NCBI GenBank assembly: GCA_022843025.1
Contig: JALHOL010000004.1
Coordinates: forward strand, 62,001 to 126,000
Source: Paracoccaceae bacterium
Lineage (GTDB): Bacteria; Pseudomonadota; Alphaproteobacteria; Rhodobacterales; Rhodobacteraceae
DNA length: 64,000 nt
Reading direction: 5' to 3'
Position numbers and translations under genes: made by a program. Of the stretch, positions 61,609 to 64,000 are shown one piece after another. A model generated the notes under the pieces. The model had not been told where the DNA came from. It searched no databases and saw only the letters and a list, made by a program, of their open reading frames with translations. Position 1 is the stretch's first letter, and every line of letters starts with the position of its first letter.

Positions 61609-62607
61609 ATGAGCAATCCGCATTGGATTTACACCCAGACGATCAAGACTTTTGCTGCAGGCGCAGAACCGGGGTTTGAAGATCCCGGCGAATTGGCGAC
61701 GACCTGGGGCAAGGTCTGGGGGATCGACAATGACGTGGGCCGCATCCGCGAGATTTTGATGCATCGCCCCGGGCCGGAGATGGGGGTTGTGGACCCGACC
61801 AAGCGGCTGGCCGAGATCGGGTCTTTCGGTGATCCGGCAGTGGGGTGGTATTACCAATCGGACACCCCGCCCGACATTCCATTGATGCAGCGCCAGCATT
61901 CGGCCTTTGTGGATGCGTTGGAGGCAGAGGGGGTGGTCGTTCATCATGTGGATGGCGAGGCGGGGAACCGGCTGAAGCAGGTTTATACCCGCGATCCGCT
62001 GATCATGGTGAAGGGGGGCGCGATCATCTGCAGGATGGGTGCGCGCATTCGCCGGGGCGAGGAACTGGCGATCACCCGCACGCTGGGGCGGCTGGGGATT
62101 CCGATCCTGCGCACGATCAACGGGACCGGGGTTATGGAGGGCGGCAGTTTCGCCTGGTTGAACCCCAAGACCTGCGCCATCGGCGTGGGGGTGCGGGTGA
62201 ACCGCGATGGGGCGGAACAGGTGCGCGAGGTGCTGGCACGGCAGGGGGTGGACCTGCTGATCGTGGATCTGGTGGGCTATGACATCCATCTGGATGTGAG
62301 TTTCCTGATGATCGACCGCGATCTGGCGATCCTGAACCCGATGGGGTTGCCCTATTCGTTTCTTGAGGAGTTGAAGGCGCGGGGCATACGCTGGATTGAA
62401 ACCGACCCGGCGGATGATGGCTGGATTGTCAATTCGCTGGCGATAGCGCCGGGCAAGGTGCTGATGCCCGAAGGCGCCACGAACCGCACGCTGGACCGGT
62501 TGGCGGCGGCGGGGGTGACATGGGTGACGATTCCCTATGCCGAGGTGCAGAAGAACGGCGGCGGGCTGCATTGTTCGACCACGCCGCTGATCCGGGATGC
62601 GGTGTGA
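61609..62607 (+). CDS. amidinotransferase/arginine-deiminase-fold enzyme
   Basis: 332 aa. Guanidine-modifying fold with candidate catalytic residues: Asp in YTRDPLIMVKGGAI, His in GYDIHLDVSFL and the nucleophile Cys in GGGLHCSTTPL near the C-terminus. EGGSFAWLNPKTCAIGVGVRVN is a substrate-side motif. Family members include arginine deiminase, DDAH and glycine amidinotransferase; which reaction applies here is unclear. ATG 61609 chosen; the frame upstream runs through the hairpin. Confidence 0.85.
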   Translation: MSNPHWIYTQTIKTFAAGAEPGFEDPGELATTWGKVWGIDNDVGRIREILMHRPGPEMGVVDPTKRLAEIGSFGDPAVGWYYQSDTPPDIPLMQRQHSAFVDALEAEGVVVHHVDGEAGNRLKQVYTRDPLIMVKGGAIICRMGARIRRGEELAITRTLGRLGIPILRTINGTGVMEGGSFAWLNPKTCAIGVGVRVNRDGAEQVREVLARQGVDLLIVDLVGYDIHLDVSFLMIDRDLAILNPMGLPYSFLEELKARGIRWIETDPADDGWIVNSLAIAPGKVLMPEGATNRTLDRLAAAGVTWVTIPYAEVQKNGGGLHCSTTPLIRDAV

Positions 62608-62694
62608 ACCGAATCGTAAGGGTTTTCTGCCAGCCTATCCGTGTGTGGGATGTGGAGGCGGGGCATGCGCGGACGTGGGAAGGGATTGGCCGTG

Positions 62695-63129
62695 ATGGCC
62701 CACCGCGCCTTGGCGCGGCTTGTCGCACGGCGGGACATTCTGCATCTGGCCGTGGCGGGCGGAGGGCGATCCGATCTGGCGGCGATGCGGGTTTTGGTCA
62801 GGTTGCGCGGGCGCGATGGGCTGGATTCCGGTGCGCTTTTGGCATTTGGCCGATCGCTGCGCGCGATGCTGGGTCTGCAACCCGGGTCGGGTTTGCCGCT
62901 TCTGGTGATCAGCCTTGCAGCAGAGGATGCAGCGGAAAGCGCTGATGCTGACAGGCCGAACGGGGCAGGCTGCGTTGCGAAATGCCTTTGGCAGCGGCGT
63001 GCAGGGCTTGCGCGGCTGGCATCGGTGATCTTGCCATTCGGCGGGCTGTCAGACGCATTGAAACGAAAAGGGCGAAGGTTGCGGTCGCCCCCTTCGCCCT
63101 GGTCTGTTTCCCTGTCCGCCTGTGGCTGA
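62695..63129 (+). CDS. hypothetical protein, doubtful
   Basis: 144 aa, Arg/Ala/Leu-rich (MAHRALARLVARRDILHLAV…). The ATG at 62695 has an AAGGGA site slightly far upstream; frames extend back to 62641. The first 75 residues look protein-like (ILHLAVAGGG…LLAFGRSLRAMLGL), but the last part reads through the ilvE terminator region, so the real 3' portion may be non-coding. No family recognised. Confidence 0.3.
   Translation: MAHRALARLVARRDILHLAVAGGGRSDLAAMRVLVRLRGRDGLDSGALLAFGRSLRAMLGLQPGSGLPLLVISLAAEDAAESADADRPNGAGCVAKCLWQRRAGLARLASVILPFGGLSDALKRKGRRLRSPPSPWSVSLSACG
63061..63100 (-). terminator. rho-independent terminator of ilvE
   Basis: Perfect 10-bp stem (AGGGCGAAGG / CCTTCGCCCT) with a 12-base loop; the minus strand continues TTTCGTTT. 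It lies 44 bp past the ilvE stop. Confidence 0.75.
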
Positions 63130-63144
63130 CATCATCCGCCCTGA

Positions 63145-64000
63145 TCAGGCGCGGACGAGCTTTTCATATTCCATCGACACGCGCTTGGTCAGATCGCCGA
63201 CTTCGAAGTTGTAATCGCCGATCTGGCCAACGGGCGTCACCTCGGCCGCGGTGCCGGTGAGGAAGCACTGTTCGAACCCTTCGAGATCGGAGGCTTCGAT
63301 CCGGCGTTCGTGGACCTTGATCTGCATGTCGCGCAGCATTCCGATGACCGTCTGGCGGGTGATGCCGTTCAGGATCGCGTCGGGGATGGGGGTGTGCACT
63401 TCGCCATCCTTGACGAAGAAGATGTTGGCCCCGGTCGCCTCGGCCACATAGCCGCGATAGTCGAACATCATGGCGTCGGAGCAACCCTTCGCCTCGGCCG
63501 CGTGTTTGGACATGGTGCAGATCATGTAAAGACCGGCAGCCTTGGCGGCGTGAGGGATGGTTTCAGGCGAGGGGCGTTTCCATTTTGCGATGTCGAGTTT
63601 CGCGCCCTTGAACTTGGCATCGCCGTAATAGCTGCCCCAGGTCCAGCAGGCGACGGCAAGGCGGATCGGGTTGCGCTTGGAGGCGACACCCATGTCTTCG
63701 CCCGCACCACGCCAGGCGATGGCGCGAACATAAGCATCGGTCAGGTTGTTGGCTTTGAGCACCGCCTCTTTGGCGGCGTTGATTTCTTCGACCGTGAAAG
63801 GCAGCGGCATGTCGAGCAGTTCGCCGGACATGCGCAGACGTTCGGAATGTTCGGTGGATTTGAAGATCTTGCCATTGTAGCAGCGTTCGCCTTCGAACAC
63901 GGCGCTGGCATAGTGCAGGGCATGGGTCAGGATGTGGACATTCGCGCCACGCCAATCCACCAGTTTGCCATCCATCCAGATGAAGCCGTCGCGATCGTCA
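63145..64000 (-). CDS. ilvE: branched-chain amino-acid aminotransferase IlvE, 5' end cut by window
   Basis: Fold-type IV PLP aminotransferase; about 285 residues visible. The frame is open to the window edge (DDRDGFIWMDGKLVDW…), and family members have a few residues more, so the Met at 63975 is internal. PLP/catalytic features: HALHYASAVFEGERCYNG, YVRAIAWRG, GYVAEATGANIFFVKDGEV with the cofactor-binding Glu and LNGITRQTVIGML. Transfers amino groups to branched-chain 2-oxoacids. Confidence 0.96.
   Translation of the reverse strand, partial: DDRDGFIWMDGKLVDWRGANVHILTHALHYASAVFEGERCYNGKIFKSTEHSERLRMSGELLDMPLPFTVEEINAAKEAVLKANNLTDAYVRAIAWRGAGEDMGVASKRNPIRLAVACWTWGSYYGDAKFKGAKLDIAKWKRPSPETIPHAAKAAGLYMICTMSKHAAEAKGCSDAMMFDYRGYVAEATGANIFFVKDGEVHTPIPDAILNGITRQTVIGMLRDMQIKVHERRIEASDLEGFEQCFLTGTAAEVTPVGQIGDYNFEVGDLTKRVSMEYEKLVRA

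Overview
The window is GC-rich, densely packed chromosomal DNA of an alphaproteobacterium, almost certainly a member of the Rhodobacteraceae. The evidence is the three-gene cytochrome bc1 operon, the alphaproteobacterial forms of PstA/PstC and PhnE, an FzlA-like protein, an NDUFA9-like complex I protein and the codon use. No rRNA, tRNA, CRISPR array, insertion sequence or phage gene was seen. Both ends cut genes: an amino-acid ABC permease at the left and a branched-chain aminotransferase at the right.

1-4.6 kb holds two polar amino-acid ABC permeases, a flavin monooxygenase with an N-terminal NTF2-like domain, and an autoprocessing P1/DmpA-type peptidase.

4.6-30 kb is a phosphorus-scavenging island. 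pstS-pstC-pstA-pstB-phoU-phoB reads leftwards; phnC-phnD-phnE-phnE2 plus a hexapeptide transferase reads rightwards from the same intergenic region, which carries Pho-box-like 11-bp repeats facing both ways. Then come phnF-phnM1 (leftwards) and the C-P lyase operon phnGHIJKLN (rightwards), a DUF1045 2H-phosphoesterase, and a canonical phnM (phnM2). A second, leftward operon follows: phnD2-phnC2-phnE3-methyltransferase-phnM3-acyltransferase. The window therefore has three PhnM paralogues and two phosphonate-type transporters but no recognisable phnP. The last operon is the best candidate for an undescribed system.

30-43 kb is a carbohydrate cluster around a SorC-type regulator. On the left are an atypical SDR, a ROK kinase fused to a second P-loop domain, and a LacD-like aldolase. 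On the right are a ribose-type ABC transporter, a tagatose-kinase-like PfkB protein, a GatZ/KbaZ-like protein, a Gfo/Idh/MocA dehydrogenase, a TIM-barrel isomerase, an alpha/beta hydrolase and an Rpe-like epimerase. This suggests conversion of rare ketohexoses or hexitols to fructose 6-phosphate.

43-64 kb is mainly housekeeping: a PaiB-like FMN protein, a GST, petABC, an NDUFA9-like protein, uppP, gltD and gltB separated by two unrelated genes, mtgA, an FzlA-like GST, queG, a 55-residue basic protein, the ohrR/ohr pair, an amidinotransferase-fold enzyme and ilvE. Palindromic hairpin arrays sit in several intergenic gaps of this half only. A 52-bp element of four spaced TGCA cores occurs twice, upstream of phnC and upstream of the PaiB-like gene.
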